Source: Sapria himalayana
Lineage: Eukaryota; Streptophyta; Magnoliopsida; Malpighiales; Rafflesiaceae
DNA length: 64,000 nucleotides
Assembly: GCA_029783825.1 (NCBI GenBank)
Contig: JAREIK010002268.1
Span: forward strand, 418,352 to 482,351
Direction of reading: 5' to 3'
The notes under the pieces were generated by a model that saw only the letters and a program-made list of their open reading frames with translations, did not search any database and was not told the origin of the DNA. The translations under genes were made by a program, and so were the position numbers. Every line of letters starts with the position of its first letter. Within the stretch, counting starts at the first letter, position 1. Shown here piece after piece: positions 48,086 to 61,904 of the stretch.

Positions 48086-50344
48086 GAAAAATTATTTTGA
48101 AATTCCTCAACAACATTATTATCAACACTAAAATCAAGAATCAAAGCCACAATATTTTAAACTAATGAACGGCACACTCTAAACACAAAACAAAAGCAAA
48201 CACATGTGAATGAAAAAATTATTTAATCTCTAAACACTAAAATCTAGCAGCTCAAGCATCTACTACAAGTTTATCTTCCAATTTCAAGAACTTTACCAAT
48301 ACCTTTTCATTATTTTCAGGGGCTACTACTGCATATATTAAATAGTTATGAAAAATTAAACAAGAGAGAAAACTAATAAAAGAATTTAACAACCCATAAA
48401 ACTAATTAAATAATATAGTGTAGCTATAAGAAGTATTTAGAAACAAATACAAAAATGTGAACCTGCATTCAATGGGAAATCGAATCATGCAGTTTATCCC
48501 AGAGATGGGTTCCCAGGTCTGATTCCAACACTATGTTCTTCCCTTCAGTATTAAGGATAGAGACACTCGCTAGAGCCTCCAATCATCCGACTCCGATCCC
48601 ATTAGCTAAATCTTTTTATTATTCCAAGACACCACACTTGTGTGTCCCATGTTTCCCTAACGTAAATGAATATTTCTTCACCATATCCAGCAACTCAAAC
48701 CTAGAAAAATGAGATGATGTTATCAATTAAATAGATACATAAAATGATACACATACTAATAATCAACTTGTTTTTTTAACAAGAATACAAAGAAGTAAAA
48801 TCAAATAAGAATTGCTGAGCAAATAATTGGAGCAAAATGATAGAAAAAGAAGGAAGCTTTGCCTATCCTTCATGAACCCTTGTTATAGTTGAGCAACCAG
48901 CACCATCATCAAAATGGCCACCTTAATAAATAAATAGACATCAGCAACAAGCACCACAACTAGAAGGTGGGCTACACCAATTTGTGTTGGCTCCCAATAA
49001 AGAAAGTTTTCTAGCATTCTTCTAGTCTCATCATGCTCTCTTCTTCTTGGTGTAGGTTCAAACTACATCAAATTTAAGGCTCAAACTGCATAATTTTTAA
49101 GGATTAAATAGCATCAACACAACCACAAAAACTTCCATTTCGTAACAGAAACATTTTAAAAAACAAAAACAAAATTAAAAACAAAATCAAAATCAAAATC
49201 AAAAACTTTTTGTTCATGGCCCTAATTGTAGCCATCCATTACAAGTTGGTGGCCTCGAGCAATAAGCTATAGATTGTTCGTTTGGTTAAACTGGTCAGAG
49301 ATGTGCTACAAAAGTAGGATGGCGAGAGTTGAGGTGAAGGAAAAGCACAAGCGGGTCTGGTTTATGACTCAACCAAGGAAGTCAAGAAAAAATAATCAAA
49401 TAGAATGGTGAAAAACTTCGAGACGTTAGCATTGCCATACTTCCATTGGTACTCATCATAAAATTCATAAAATTTAGTGATCTACCGACCTTTGTGATTG
49501 CCCCTCAGATTTGTGATCCACTGTGGATAGCCCACTTTGAGAGCCACTAGGAGTGAGACTGTCTCGACTAAATAATATCTATGATCAACATAATCCTACA
49601 TCCAACTGATCAATGTCTGAGAAAACACACTTTTTTTATGAAAGAAAAGAATCATTAGTTAGGTTAGTCAGCCAACAAAAAACAAAACCAGAATCAAGAA
49701 AAACGATGCCACCAAAAAAATCTCCTATTTTGCTACACATAGGCAGAAATCATGTGCCCGTAAGTTGCTAACTATTCCTTCTTAATGAAGTGAGGAGATA
49801 ATAGCTTTGAGACTGTAATTACAATGAAAGACTTGCGTTAATTTAGATCTTTCAACTTATCATCTAATATTATTCTCTGCCTATCTCATGGATTAATTTA
49901 AAAAACAATAACATTTAATGATTAATTAAAATTAAATAATACCACCATGAATTCTCATTGGGGTGAGATGAGGATGATGGATGTTAGCATACCTGTAGAT
50001 TTATTTTTTTATATAGTCTCACATCTTTTTTACAACATTAGAATGAGATAATGCATCTTCACTTGTACCAAAATAATTTATTAGAGCATATGTAAGAGGA
50101 ACATGAAGCCAAAAATCCGGAAGTTTTCTTCTTCTCTTGTTTCTCTCTCAGCTTTGATTCATCATTTGAAGCTGTGAAGCAAAAATATTTATTTAGACAG
50201 CATACAAATTGATTTCACCATGACATATTAAACCCTAAAAAACTTTTACCTGTCTCATCTTCTTCCTCCCATTTTTTTGATTTCTTATTCTTTAAAATAA
50301 ACAAAAAACCAAAAATAGTTCAAAAATAATTATTATGCAAAAGT
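48086..50344. other. DNA between the two tails of the Tnp1-type gene
   Basis: A minus-strand stretch at about 48720-48480 is coding-like (ASVSILNTEGKNIVLESD in one frame), and 49200-49560 has balanced composition. I cannot assign either to a family. They may be extra element exons or captured host DNA. Confidence 0.4.
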
Positions 50345-50369
50345 TTCATGGTTAAAATAAAAACATAAC

Positions 50370-51640
50370 ATAGTTTCATCATCATTTAAAACAAAATCAT
50401 CCTCATAATTAGCTGGTGCATTTGTGCTATCTTCTCCTGTGTGATTTTGCTATTGGAACTCGGAATGCTATCTATTGTGTCAAGGCCACTAACTGTGACT
50501 CAATATAGGACATCTACTGTTGCTTAAAAATATTACTTTCTTTCATCTCAGCATTCACTTCTTTCATTTCTTGCATTTCTTCCTTCTAATGAGTAAAATG
50601 CTCATCTTTCTCTTCTTTCATTTCCTACATTTTTTTCTTAAATTAAGTAATCTGCTCATCCTTCTCTCTCATTTCTATCTCCATAACATCAAAACATTCA
50701 TTTGTTTTAATACTTGTTCAACTACCTCATCCTCCATTTCTATGATAGAGGAATAAGAAGCACGACTGTACAGCAAAATGCCACTCCCTTCGAGCCTATA
50801 TCATACACTTGCTACTTCTTCTGACCTTCTATAGTCTCCAAATAAATAGGATCATAGTCAATTGGTTGAAGATTTATAGAACCCTCAATTCGCTGAGAAG
50901 AAGCTATCACTCGTTCCTTCACGAGTTCCTATGATTAAATAGAAAAAATACTATTCTAGATATACATAAAATAAATATAATATTTTCCATTCCACGCAAC
51001 CTTTAAAATTTACGGTAGTATTCTAAAAGTTTATTTATATAACAGATTCTTACAGTAATCATCTGAGTCTTATTATCAACAAACTACCCATCTACTTTCT
51101 TCACATGCATCTTCTTAATAATCTCATTAAAAATTAGGAACTCGACTCAATTCTCCAACCTAAAGTATGTATATTTATTAAGTAAAATATTAACAAATGT
51201 TAGAAAATTTTAGCTAAAATAATTAAACCATGCACGGATTTTATTTGTTTGGACTATTAGGCCAACTACTAAATATATAAATGTTTTAAACTTTTAAATT
51301 GTACCAAATCTTGAGCGTTCTCAATGCTCGACTTTGACCCTCTTGTGTGGTGAGACATTTCTATACCTAGACCACCTACCTCAGTCCATTGGTTTTTGCT
51401 GGCTATCATTGCTTTTTTCTTCACATCTGGCTCCTCCCAATAATTAAGCCACTCGGGCCACTCATTCTCGGGAATAAAATTAGGCCTATCTTTTAGAATC
51501 TTTAATTTATAAACAAAATCTCAGTACCATTCAGCAGCTTTGCTCTCTCCTAATTACTTTATCTATCCATCAAATTTGTGGTCCAATGTGTACTGCTTCT
51601 ATATATAGAAAATTCATAAAATAACTATAATAATAAGAAG
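50370..51640 (-). pseudogene. Tnp1/Transposase_24-type CACTA second gene, decayed
   Basis: The minus strand contains NEWPEWLNYWEEPDVKKKA and GGLGIEMSHHTRGSKSS at about 51500-51310, the hallmark of the plant En/Spm second protein (domain of the form P..W..L..YW....F..KS..K..NR......HTGGS). After an intron-sized gap comes KKMHVKKVDG*FVDNKTQMI at about 51120-51060, then IEGSINLQPIDYDP at about 50890 and a charged, Met/Glu/Lys-rich tail (EMKEEKDEHFTH, EEMQEMKE) at about 50640-50540, consistent with a coiled coil. Stops interrupt all parts. The family role is binding subterminal repeats and helping TNP2. It lies directly downstream of TNP2. The 5' limit is uncertain and may reach about 52200. Confidence 0.82.
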
Positions 51641-54600
51641 GACATAATTATTTAATGCTTGAATAATAACAAACATAATAATTAACTAATAAGATAATTA
51701 CTTTTCAATGCTTTTGTTTATTTGTTTTTACCTAAAAGACATTAAAGTTAGACTCGCTTGTTGATTCAAAAACATTCTTCCATGAGAATGCTTTAGAATC
51801 AACTATTTTATTAAAATACATTGTAATTCTAGCCAAACACTTATGAGATAAAATGAAACTATCAAAATTAAAAAAAAAATAACATTGAAAATAAGCAAAT
51901 CATAACTATATTTAAAAATAAAACCACTAATAGGAACATCATAATTTTTAATTCAAGTAATATTTATATATTTCTGATACATCTCATCCACAATCTCTAA
52001 TACTAACATCGCACTACATGTAGAGAAAGGCACAATATTTGATGATGTCGATAGTACTATAAATGGGAGAACTATTGGTGTAAAATGTGGGGTAGAAAAT
52101 GGTGATGGATCAAAAGTGTGTGCAAGAGGGACAATGGGTGGTGGCCTTATATCTGATAAAGGTGATGGTAAAGGTGTCAATGATGGTGATGGTGATGTTG
52201 ATGTTGAAGTCTGGATATGGTGGGTATGAGATGGTATTGACTATATAACAGGATGTAAAATACTAGATGAATTTCATCTATTTCTACATCCACGTCCATG
52301 TCCACATCCACCATATCCACATCCTTTAGGCACCAACTACTGTACAAAAAATAAAAACATAGAACAAATAATAAAGATATAATGAACATCAATAATGGAT
52401 TTTCATCAAACTTTAGAAAATGTTCAAAACTATAATATTCTAATACAATTATAACAATTTAATTATCAGCATCACTATCATCCTCTAATGGATCTTCTGA
52501 CATTTCATCTAATTCTGACGGAAGTTCCAACTCATCTTTAGATAGAAAATAATAATCTTCAATTTCTATTAGGTCTCCATTTGAGTCACATAAGTTTTAT
52601 GGACCTCCATCTACATGCACAAGCTCAATATTATTTATGTCATCTTCTTGAAATACTATTTCAATAGCTATGTTTGCACTTCTTTGTTGAGATGTTGGTA
52701 CTTCAAAATTTAATCGAGCTTTAATTTTTCAAATGGCCAACTAGTCAATCTTTTCATGAGATAAACTCAGATATGTATAATAATATACTTGAGTGGCATG
52801 AAATGCCATAATACATGGCTTATATTGATTAAATTTGCATTTATGGTTTAGATCCACTAGCTTATAATCCAAATGAATCCTTGTACCCAAATTTCATGTA
52901 GGATCAAACCACTCGCATCATAAAAATACAATTTCTATTATTTTTGAGTCCAGGATACTCCAACTCAATAAATTCTATGAGTTGACCATAGTAATCAATC
53001 TCATCTACACTATAACTTGAGCCTTTAATGAATACACCACTATTCATCGTTTGTTTAGAAGAACCATGTCCTATTGTGTGAAAAATATATTTATTGATAA
53101 AATACTTAGGATAGGTTGTCACATATCTAATGAGCCATTACTTAGATTTTGTATGAATATGTTCGAATCTCCATTTGAAGGATCATTTGTCTATTGCATA
53201 ATTCAAAAATTATGTTAAATACTAAAAGATACTAATAAATCAAAAAATTAAAGCTTAAGAATTCTCACATAGTTCTTGAACCAATTCACAAATTTTATCT
53301 CTAGCATAGAATCGACCTCATGGCTGGAAATGGTTGGTTGCCTATATTTTAACTGCTCAAAATAAACACTACAAAAATAAAAACAGAGGGAGAATAATGG
53401 ATATCAAATTTTAATTATTCTTATTCGGGACAAAATTAAATAATGATTAAACATTCGACCATTTTGGCTATGCATACTCAAAAATTGGTGCAACCTCTTC
53501 ACAATTAAGTAAAACATTGCTCTGGGTTGCGTTTTACTCTTCATATATCATACATCCATTCTTTTCTTTTCAAATGCTATTCTAGGGTGCTTGAAAATAG
53601 ATAGGTTGTCTACAGATTCATATTCTACCAACACAAAACCTTTATCATTCCGATGCACATTTCTATTCTTTGTATTGACATGATTCTCAAAATAATAAGA
53701 ACAAAAATATGAAGCTTCTTCTACTAAATATGCATTGCAAATTGAACCTTTAACTTTTGCCTTGTTTCTAATATTCAATTTTAACTTACGAAGATACCTA
53801 CAACCATTATGTTAGGATTCAATTTAATCAAATAACAATTTTAATTTATGCTTGAAATAATAACACATAGCTACTTATATTTATTTACCTTTCAAAAGGA
53901 TACATCTACCTATATTGCACTAGGCCAGCTATCCTTGTCATATGCCAAATAGACTAAAAAAATGCTCCATTGAGTCATACAAGCTTAGTTGGAATATCCA
54001 TTCAAGCTTACAAAGAATGAAAGGAATGTCAGTCTCCAGTCTCGCCATGTCATCTATTTTAATTGTGGTTGTAGTTAGATGTTTGAAGTACAAACTAAGT
54101 TATGTAAGGAACTTCCAAACACTTAGGGGAAGTATTTCACACAAATCTATTGGTATTAATCTCTACATAAATACATGACAATCATGACTTTGCATTCCAA
54201 ATAACATAAGATTCTTCATATCCACACATCTACACATATTTGACACATATCCATCAGAGGATTTCAAATTTGTAACTCATTCACACAATGTCTATCTTGC
54301 CTTCTTATCAAGTGTGTAACAAGCTTTACGGTATTTTCTTATAGCCTCATTCTATTACAATTCAGAATGCTGATAGTAATCATTCAACTCTTGTCTTGAT
54401 TTTAAAGTATATTTGTTTTTCCATCTACATTAAGGATAATATTGAAAACATTGTCAAATATATTTTTTCGATATGCATTATATCCAAGTTATGATAAATT
54501 AAATTGGACTTCCAATAGGGCAAGTCCCAAATAATACTGTGTTTTCTCCCGCCAAATATTTTACATATTGCTCCATTAGTTCCAATAGCATCCATTTTAT

Positions 54601-55686
54601 TTGCCTTCTTCAGACCCAAACTTTGAATCTATACCAAGATATCATCTCGTGGGATGAACAACTAGTGCAACTATCATCACTGTTATGTTTTTTTGAAATA
54701 TAGTTCTATTTTTGTGGAATGGATGATTTGTAGGTAGAAACTTATGATAGTTATCAAACCATTAATGTTTGCCACTGAATGTGAGGGTAAATGCATCACA
54801 CTTTTTCATGAAATACGGGCATACAAATTGTACTACAGTACACCTACCAGAGAATAATGAATATGCTAGAAAAATCACTTACCATACACATAAGTGCCAC
54901 CCACATAATAAAAATATACTTTATTGAGATGTCATATGTATTCATGCCAACATCTAACAAATGATTTAACTCTACTATAAGAGCCTATAAGAAAACATCC
55001 AACATGTCATTTAGATTTTTTGTCCCTGGAACCAATATTGACATAAAGATATATTGCTCCTTCATACACAACCATAAAGGCAAATTATGAGGTGTCACTT
55101 TCATTGGCCATGTTTAATATGATTTTCCAGATTGGCCAAATGGCTGAAAACTATCAGTGTAGAGATCCAATCTCACATTTCGACTTTTAAATGCAAAATC
55201 TTAAAATATATGATTAAAATGCTTCTAAGAAAGTGAATCTGATGGATGACGCATTCCTACTTCAAACTCATGCTCAGGATCCCATCTCATATCATGTGCT
55301 GTAGCATTTGATGCATATAGTCTTTATAAGCAAGGAATTAAAGAAAAGTAATATATCTTCTTAAATGCAACTTTCATCTTTTGTCACATATCTACAACAC
55401 GAGAGATGCCTTCTTAAATCAAAGTTGATCACAAAACTTACATTTAATTAAATCACTATCACCACCTCAGTATAACATACATCTATTTAAACAACAATTA
55501 ATTTTTTCTACTAGTAGACCGATACCTCGTAGTAACTTCTTAGTGCTGTAAAAGTTGTTAGTGACCAAATTATTATCCATAACAATCTCATTAATCAGTT
55601 TTGTCACCTAATCAAATAATTTATTAGACATGATTTTTTGACTTCATGCGTGTAAGTCCAGCCACAAGTAACAATTACGAATGTGT

Positions 55687-55694
55687 TTTACAAC
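55687..55694 (+). repeat. 8-bp target-site duplication, left (TTTACAAC)
   Basis: Identical to 56206-56213 on the other side of the hAT element. An 8-bp duplication is the hallmark of the hAT superfamily. Confidence 0.95.
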
Positions 55695-56205
55695 TAGAGG
55701 TGTCAACCGGGCCGGGCCGGCCGGGTCCGGCATGAGGCACGGCATGGTTCAGCCATGCTTGGGCCGGCCTGGCACGGAAAAATTTTTTGCCCAGGCCCGT
55801 GTAGTGCCCGGGTTAGGCACGAGTCGTGCCGTGCTGTGCCTGACCCGGCATGGTTCGGCCCACGGCACGGCACACCGGCATGAGTTTGTCCCGTGCCGGG
55901 TGTCCCGTGGGCCCGACCCCACGATGCCCCTCCCGCAAAAAAAGACCACGGGCCGGGTCTGATTCGACCAGACCCGCGGTCCCCCGTATTCCAAACCGCT
56001 CGGATAGGCAAGCCCGAGCGGGCCTGACAAGGCACGGCACGGCCCGCCGTGCCTACGGGCCATTCTAGGCCCGATTATTTTAAATTGTGCCGGGCCAGGC
56101 AGGGCACGACACAATAACCATGTCGTGCCTAGCCCAGCATGGTGGCACGCTCATGCCCAAAAAATTTGGGCCAGGCCGGCCCGGCCGCCCAGTTTGACAC
56201 ATCTA
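55695..56205. mobile_element. Non-autonomous hAT element, 511 bp, inserted in TNP2
   Basis: Imperfect terminal inverted repeats TAGAGGTGTCAACCGGGC and, on the other strand, TAGATGTGTCAAACTGGGC are flanked by perfect TTTACAAC duplications. The interior is extremely GC-rich (GGCACGGCACGG, CCGGGCC and their complements), forming long imperfect hairpins, in sharp contrast with its AT-rich host. It has no transposase. Several open frames on both strands come only from the lack of A/T-rich stop codons. TNP2 similarity runs up to both sides (ELWPSCK on one, a later block on the other), so removing the element restores the transposase reading order. Confidence 0.95.
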
Positions 56206-56213
56206 TTTACAAC
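56206..56213 (+). repeat. 8-bp target-site duplication, right (TTTACAAC)
   Basis: Exact copy of the left duplication at 55687-55694. Confidence 0.95.
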
Positions 56214-56690
56214 TAGGCCACAACTCATTATCTGCAGCTTTAAGCATATTCATAAAATTTTTGAGCTTCAGGATTAGGTGGTTCATTCATGTAATCCATA
56301 TTGAAGTTGTCACCAGTAGCTTCCATGACCATTCTATGATATGTTTTTGATGTTTCTTCATTACATACATATGATTTAGTACCCTTATTTTTTGTCAAAG
56401 TTCAGAGCCTTTGTTCTTCCTTATGATAAATCTAATAAAAATAATTTGGTAGAAAACCATATTTTGCCACATGGTATCTAATAGTGTTTGTATCATGAAA
56501 AGTCATATTCTGACACTTGTAGTTATTACATGGACACTTAATTTTATCTCCATCCATCCATCTCGATTGACGACATGCAAAGTTGAAAGTTTCTAACCCA
56601 CTCAAAAAATCTTTATTCAAAATTCCATGCTTAAACTATTTGTACATTCACTAAAGATCTGAACTCATTTTTTCCATGTTATATTTGCAA

Positions 56691-59600
56691 AGAATAATGA
56701 TCAATCATAATTCTAAATGAAACATACAATGACTTCAAATTATACTAATAATTAGATAAAATAACTTATAGATGAATATGTAAATATAATTTATCATGAA
56801 TATCTAGGCAATGCATTTGTAGAATATACATGAAGAAAGGGAGAAAACCACGTGAGAGGATAAGAAAGGGAAGCAAAAAAAAAGAAATTGAATGTTTAAA
56901 GGAGTAAGCTTCTCATTTCTCAATGAAGATCAAAGACCAAAATTTCTATTGTAATTCAACTAAATCTTTGAATATTAAAATAAATAGGAAATAAAAAATT
57001 AATGGAACGAAGATCCAATTCCAATAACTCTTGTAAAATTAATTAATGAAAAAATAAAACATGAACAAAAACATATTTTGACTATAAAACATATCATACA
57101 AAGTATTCAACTAGAAAATATAGATGTGAACCAAGTTATAATTATAAATTTCTAGCATTACAAATATGGATTGATTAGAGATATAAACTATTACAAACAT
57201 TAACATTAACATAATTTGTGTAAAACTATAATTAAAAGATAGTTTTGTAAAAAAAACTTACATGCACATCAATTAATACCTAATCAGTATGAAGGATATT
57301 AACTTATTAATTTAGTAAAAATTATAGATATGGGCATCACTTATATATTTTTCCTGATTAGATATTTATAAGAAAAGGCTAAATTTGGGCTAGAGTAGCC
57401 TGAGAGGGCTATTTTTCACAATGCCCAAATAGTTAATGAGTAAATCAAGTAAATGGCCACATCACTTTTTTTAAAAGCTTCTAAAATAGGTTAATTAATT
57501 TCATCAAACAATTACATAGCAATAATTGCCAATAACTTAAAAAATCTTTTAATATACTCATATTATAATTTTACACCAAAACAAAAAGTTGCAAATATAT
57601 AAAGTGAAAAAATAAATGATACGCATAAATACAAACAAAAGACTATGCACGCATGTGTGCGTGTGTGTATCATATATCAAAAGTATTATCATCTGCACAA
57701 AAAAATTTATTAACATAAGCTAAATCTAAAATAGCTGAAAAATAAATAAAAGGAAAACATATGCTATATTAAGAGTATCATATATCAAGAGTATTATAAT
57801 ATGCATAAATGATAATTTTTGATTTTTGTTTATCATTAATTTTTTATTGCTAAATGTTGAATTTATTAAAAAATATACTACTAGAATAACATTAAATCTA
57901 AAATATCAAACTAATATTAAAGATATTTTTTCATATTGGAATTTATGATCCGTTAAACTATTTTAATTAAAAAACATTACTTTGATATATTGATTCTTAG
58001 TAATAATATTAGAATCAAGATTAGATCATAGTCAAATTGTTGAAAATCATTATTAAATGATGTGTTTCATATTGTTTGAATTTTTTTGTTTTTATTTAGA
58101 TGTACAATATTTTTTTTAACATTTTTAATTTTTTATATGCGTGACAAAAAAATTGGAAATTTATTTTTGTAAATAAGTATATTTTTACACATGTTTCATT
58201 ATAAAGAAAAAAAATGTGGATGTAAAGCAAACATAGACTTCACTAAATAAACAACTTCACATGCATCACACATCTACTACTTTGGATATATATATACTAT
58301 ATGCACATTTTTTTTTAAAAAAAAATGAATGGTTACTCTATTACTAATAAAAGTATCTATCATATTACTCATGTGAACATTATATAATATTGGAATAATA
58401 ACTTATTATAAATGTATACACAAAATAAAACACCATGCTAAGCTAGTGTGCTTAAATAATGGATGGTATCTTGCTCTTTTTTGAATTTTAAAAATTACAG
58501 TATCTTACTCTTCTTCTCCTCTTGTTAGTATTTTCATCATCCTCTTTTACTATTCTTCTTCGAATTTAAGAGCTAGCATACTTTTTGTTGATTTGGAATC
58601 GATTAAACATTAAAAAAAATAATCATTAAAAGAAAAAAACTTCACACTTCTGATTTATTGTTAACACACAAGAACTCAACAAAAAAGCACCATTTAGATC
58701 ACTGCCAATTTTAAATTTGCAAAACTCATTACTAATTTTCAATAAATTATAATGAAAATAAACAAATAAAACACAGAGAGAGAGAGAGAGAGAGAAATGT
58801 TCTTTGTTTGATACGTAGAGGCGGCAATACGCTGGGAGAGACGGGTCACATACAAAAAAAATTAGAAACGAAATTATTTTATATTAAACCATAAATTGTA
58901 TTATTTCATAAATAAATAATCTTATGGTTACTAGTTAAAGAAATTTGTAAGATTATTTTTTATAATATTATTTATAAAATAATAAAATAAATTTTAGAAA
59001 TAAAAAAAATTATGGTTATAACAATTGAAAAAATAACTAATATTACTAACAACCATGAAAACTATTTATAGGTAATTAATTTTCATATTACTTTATTTAT
59101 TAAAAAAACATATTATTTCATATAAGTATTGATACATTATATAAATATATAATAAATCATCTCAATTAAAAAAAAATAAATAACCAAGTAAATAATGAAT
59201 ATGTGACATATCAATAATATTCAAATAACTAATAAAATATCTGACCATAAATAAAATTATAATTTACCATTATTCAAGAAAATAAAATTAAAATTTAATT
59301 ACTTAAAAATATAATTCATTAAAATAAGATGACAAATAAATGCATAAATAAAAAAAAGACAAAAATTACCAAATTTGAACTTGTATATTACTATAACAAA
59401 TGATTATAAACTTGTATATTTACATAAAAATATCCATCTATGATATATCATTTCTTCATATGATATATACATTATAGAGATAATCTCTTTTGTATGCACA
59501 CAAGCATCATATTGCATTTCACTATTATCTTAGTTGCACATTTATATTAAAGTATAAACTTTTATATATAATGTAATATGATTATATAAATATACAAGTG

Positions 59601-60440
59601 TTTAGATATAATCTTGTGTTTAAAATATTTTTATAAATGTTACATATATAAAAATTTATATATGTAACACTTTTATTATTATTATATAGTATATATATCA
59701 TATTTATATAAACATTATAAACATTATATATTTTATATAAAAATTTATGTTATATAAATGTTTACAAATATGTATAACATTTTATTTGTTATATAAATAT
59801 TATATAAAAAATTATATAAATTGATAGTTTTATGTAAATGTTGTATAAATATTTATAAATATTTATAAATATTTATAAATATTTATACATATGTATAAAT
59901 ATTTATATATAACATTATATATTTATATAAACATATCAATGTTCATATATAATATAATACGTTTATATATATTAAAGTATAAACATTTATATATATTTTT
60001 AGATGATTATATAAATGTATAAAAGTTTATATATAATGTTATATGTTTATAATATTTTTGGAGACAATCAAAATAAAATCCATAAACATTGAGTTTGTTT
60101 TTTTTTAAGTTACAGATGCAAAAAACATTAAGAATAATTTTATTTTCTTAATTTACAGAAGCAGAAAACATTATGCATACATTTAGTATTTGAAATCCAT
60201 AAATCCCTAAAAAATTAAATAGTGAAAGAACAAAGTTTACACTAACCATTTGTTATTTCATTAATGGGGGTGAGTCAAAATCATATAAATGATGTGAAAA
60301 TAGAAGAAAGAACAAAAAAATTGGGGAAAAATTTAAAAAAATTCAAAACAACATATTCTGTATAAATCAAACTCCACCAATGGTAATCAAATTGAGAGAG
60401 ACAAAGAAATGTATATAATATTCTGAAGGAGAAGTGCAAT
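56691..60440. other. AT-rich leader/intron region of element C
   Basis: No coding similarity lies between TNP2 and the presumed leader exon. It contains (GA)n at about 58771-58794, GTGTGTGT near 57656-57668, and a short array of the palindromic word ATAAATATTT at about 59845-59890. The span fits a long 5' intron, by inference. Confidence 0.5.
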
Positions 60441-60444
60441 GATA

Positions 60445-60535
60445 ATCTTACATGGTAATAAGAAGAGGTAGAATTTGGTGGTTGTCCCGTAATCCCGTTT
60501 CGCTTCTCCTCTCTTCCACTTTGAAAGATAGAAAA
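60445..60535 (-). pseudogene. Counterpart in element C of the possible leader exon
   Basis: Homologous to 27228-27287 in element D, with a donor-like TTACCAT followed by GTAAGATT. The initiating ATG is not conserved and the coding potential differs, so the conserved property may be the splice donor or promoter region rather than a peptide. Confidence 0.35.
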
Positions 60536-61904
60536 AATGTTTTAAGTGCTCGAATGACTTAGTGTTTTTTTATCACGAAAACTATAAATAAAAATATAGA
60601 TGTAAATATATAGAAAAAAAAGACAAATATATAAAAGTAAACTAAAATTATAAAAAATAAATAATTTATATAATTTAAATAAAAAAATGAAATAGATTTT
60701 CATTTAAACATAAATGATATTATTTCATAAATAAATAAAATAATATTATATTATAATAAAGTATTTCATATATATATATATATATTATGGTTATAAATTT
60801 TTAAGAATTCAAATAAATTATTATCAATATAAAATGAAATAATTATAAAGGCATAAAATTTAAATTTATTTGATATAATTTATAATTTATAAAATTCCAA
60901 AAATTACTTAAAGTAAGAAGATCAATAAAAAAAGTTATATTTATTATTGTAAGAAACATTGAATATTATAAGGTAATAGTTAATATCATACTCAATTGAT
61001 TAATTTTTATAAATTTTAGTAGGGACAAAAAATAAAAATTGAATTCAAATAAACTTAGGAATTAGTTTGATATTACTTTTCGAAAGTATTTATAGGGCTA
61101 AAAATAATCTTAAGTATTTTTAGGACAAGATATTTCATTAGTAATATTTTAATTAACTCTTTTGAAATCCTAAAAAAATACTTAGTATTCTTTTAATAAC
61201 CACACTAAGATATTTATTTTTTAAATCATCAAAATTTTTTTGAAGTAATTAAAACTTATATGTATTTATCTTTAAATATCAATTTATTTTCTTTTAAATT
61301 TTTTGAAAATTTTGAAATTTTTTTATAATTAAGAAATTTCAAATATTTTTACAAATATTTTTTAAAGAGATTCCTATTATTATAAAAATATATTTTTTTA
61401 CTTTAAATAATTTAAATATTTACTTGTTTATTCATTAATTTAGAAATTTATATAAATTTTTTTATTTAATCATACCCTTAATTATTTTAGATTTTTATTA
61501 GTAGTAATTTTTATGTATGTTCATTTATTAATTAAAATATATTTAAAAATGATTATAATTAAATAATTAATTATTTAATGTTTTATTAATACAAATATTT
61601 AAATATCAAAATTCAATATTTTAGAAAAATAATTTAAATAATTTTTTTAAAATTTTATTATCATAAAAATACTTATTTTAGTCTTTATTAATATGATGTT
61701 TTATTCATATTTATATATTTTTAAAGTTATTTTTTTAAAATATCCTATTTTTATAATTTTATGAGGAAAATATATCTTTCAAGGATCGCTGATCCATAGA
61801 CAAAGGCATACTTTTAGTATACAAAATTACTTAAAATATAAAAACAAAAAATATAAAAAAAAATTAAATCATTAAAAAATTAGTGCCAAAAATTATCTAT
61901 AGCC
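60536..61904 (-). mobile_element. AT-rich 5' region of element C
   Basis: Homologous to 27290-28340 in D and, at 61018-61205, to 44640-44820 in E and 4850-5080 in A. It carries no gene. Confidence 0.75.

Larger units (their letters stand above)
52470..56690 (-). pseudogene. TNP2-like CACTA transposase, interrupted and decayed
   Basis: Conserved blocks appear in order on the minus strand. The N-terminal transposon-associated domain is at 56620-56432 (LNKDFLSGLE-like start, WMDGDKIKCPCNN, YHVAKYGFLPNY). AADNELWPSCK is at about 56230. LVEKINCC..MLY is at about 55500, and RNVRLDLYTDSFQPFG at about 55180. LPYWKSNLIYHNLDIMHIEK is at about 54530, and DGYVSNMCRCVDMKNL then MQSHDCHVFM at about 54190. 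GSICNAYLVEEASYFCSYYF is at about 53740. YPKYFINKYIFHT, TMNSGVFIKGSSYSVDE and IELEYPGL are at 53115-52930. An acidic C-terminus ends near 52470. The family cuts and pastes CACTA elements. Many stops, frameshifts and a hAT insertion at 55695-56205 show it is dead. Confidence 0.95.

Noticed and set aside
52177..52392. Minus-strand frame with Asp/Val-rich stretch and a His-rich end
   Set aside because: The His-rich end is a GATGGT-type trinucleotide tract read in the minus sense and the rest has no domain. It lies in the gap between TNP2 and the second gene and may at most be untranslated leader.
55681..56114. Overlapping Gly/Pro/Arg-rich open frames in the GC-rich block
   Set aside because: They come from the GC-rich hAT element, in which stop codons are rare. 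The element is bounded by terminal inverted repeats and an 8-bp duplication and encodes nothing recognisable.
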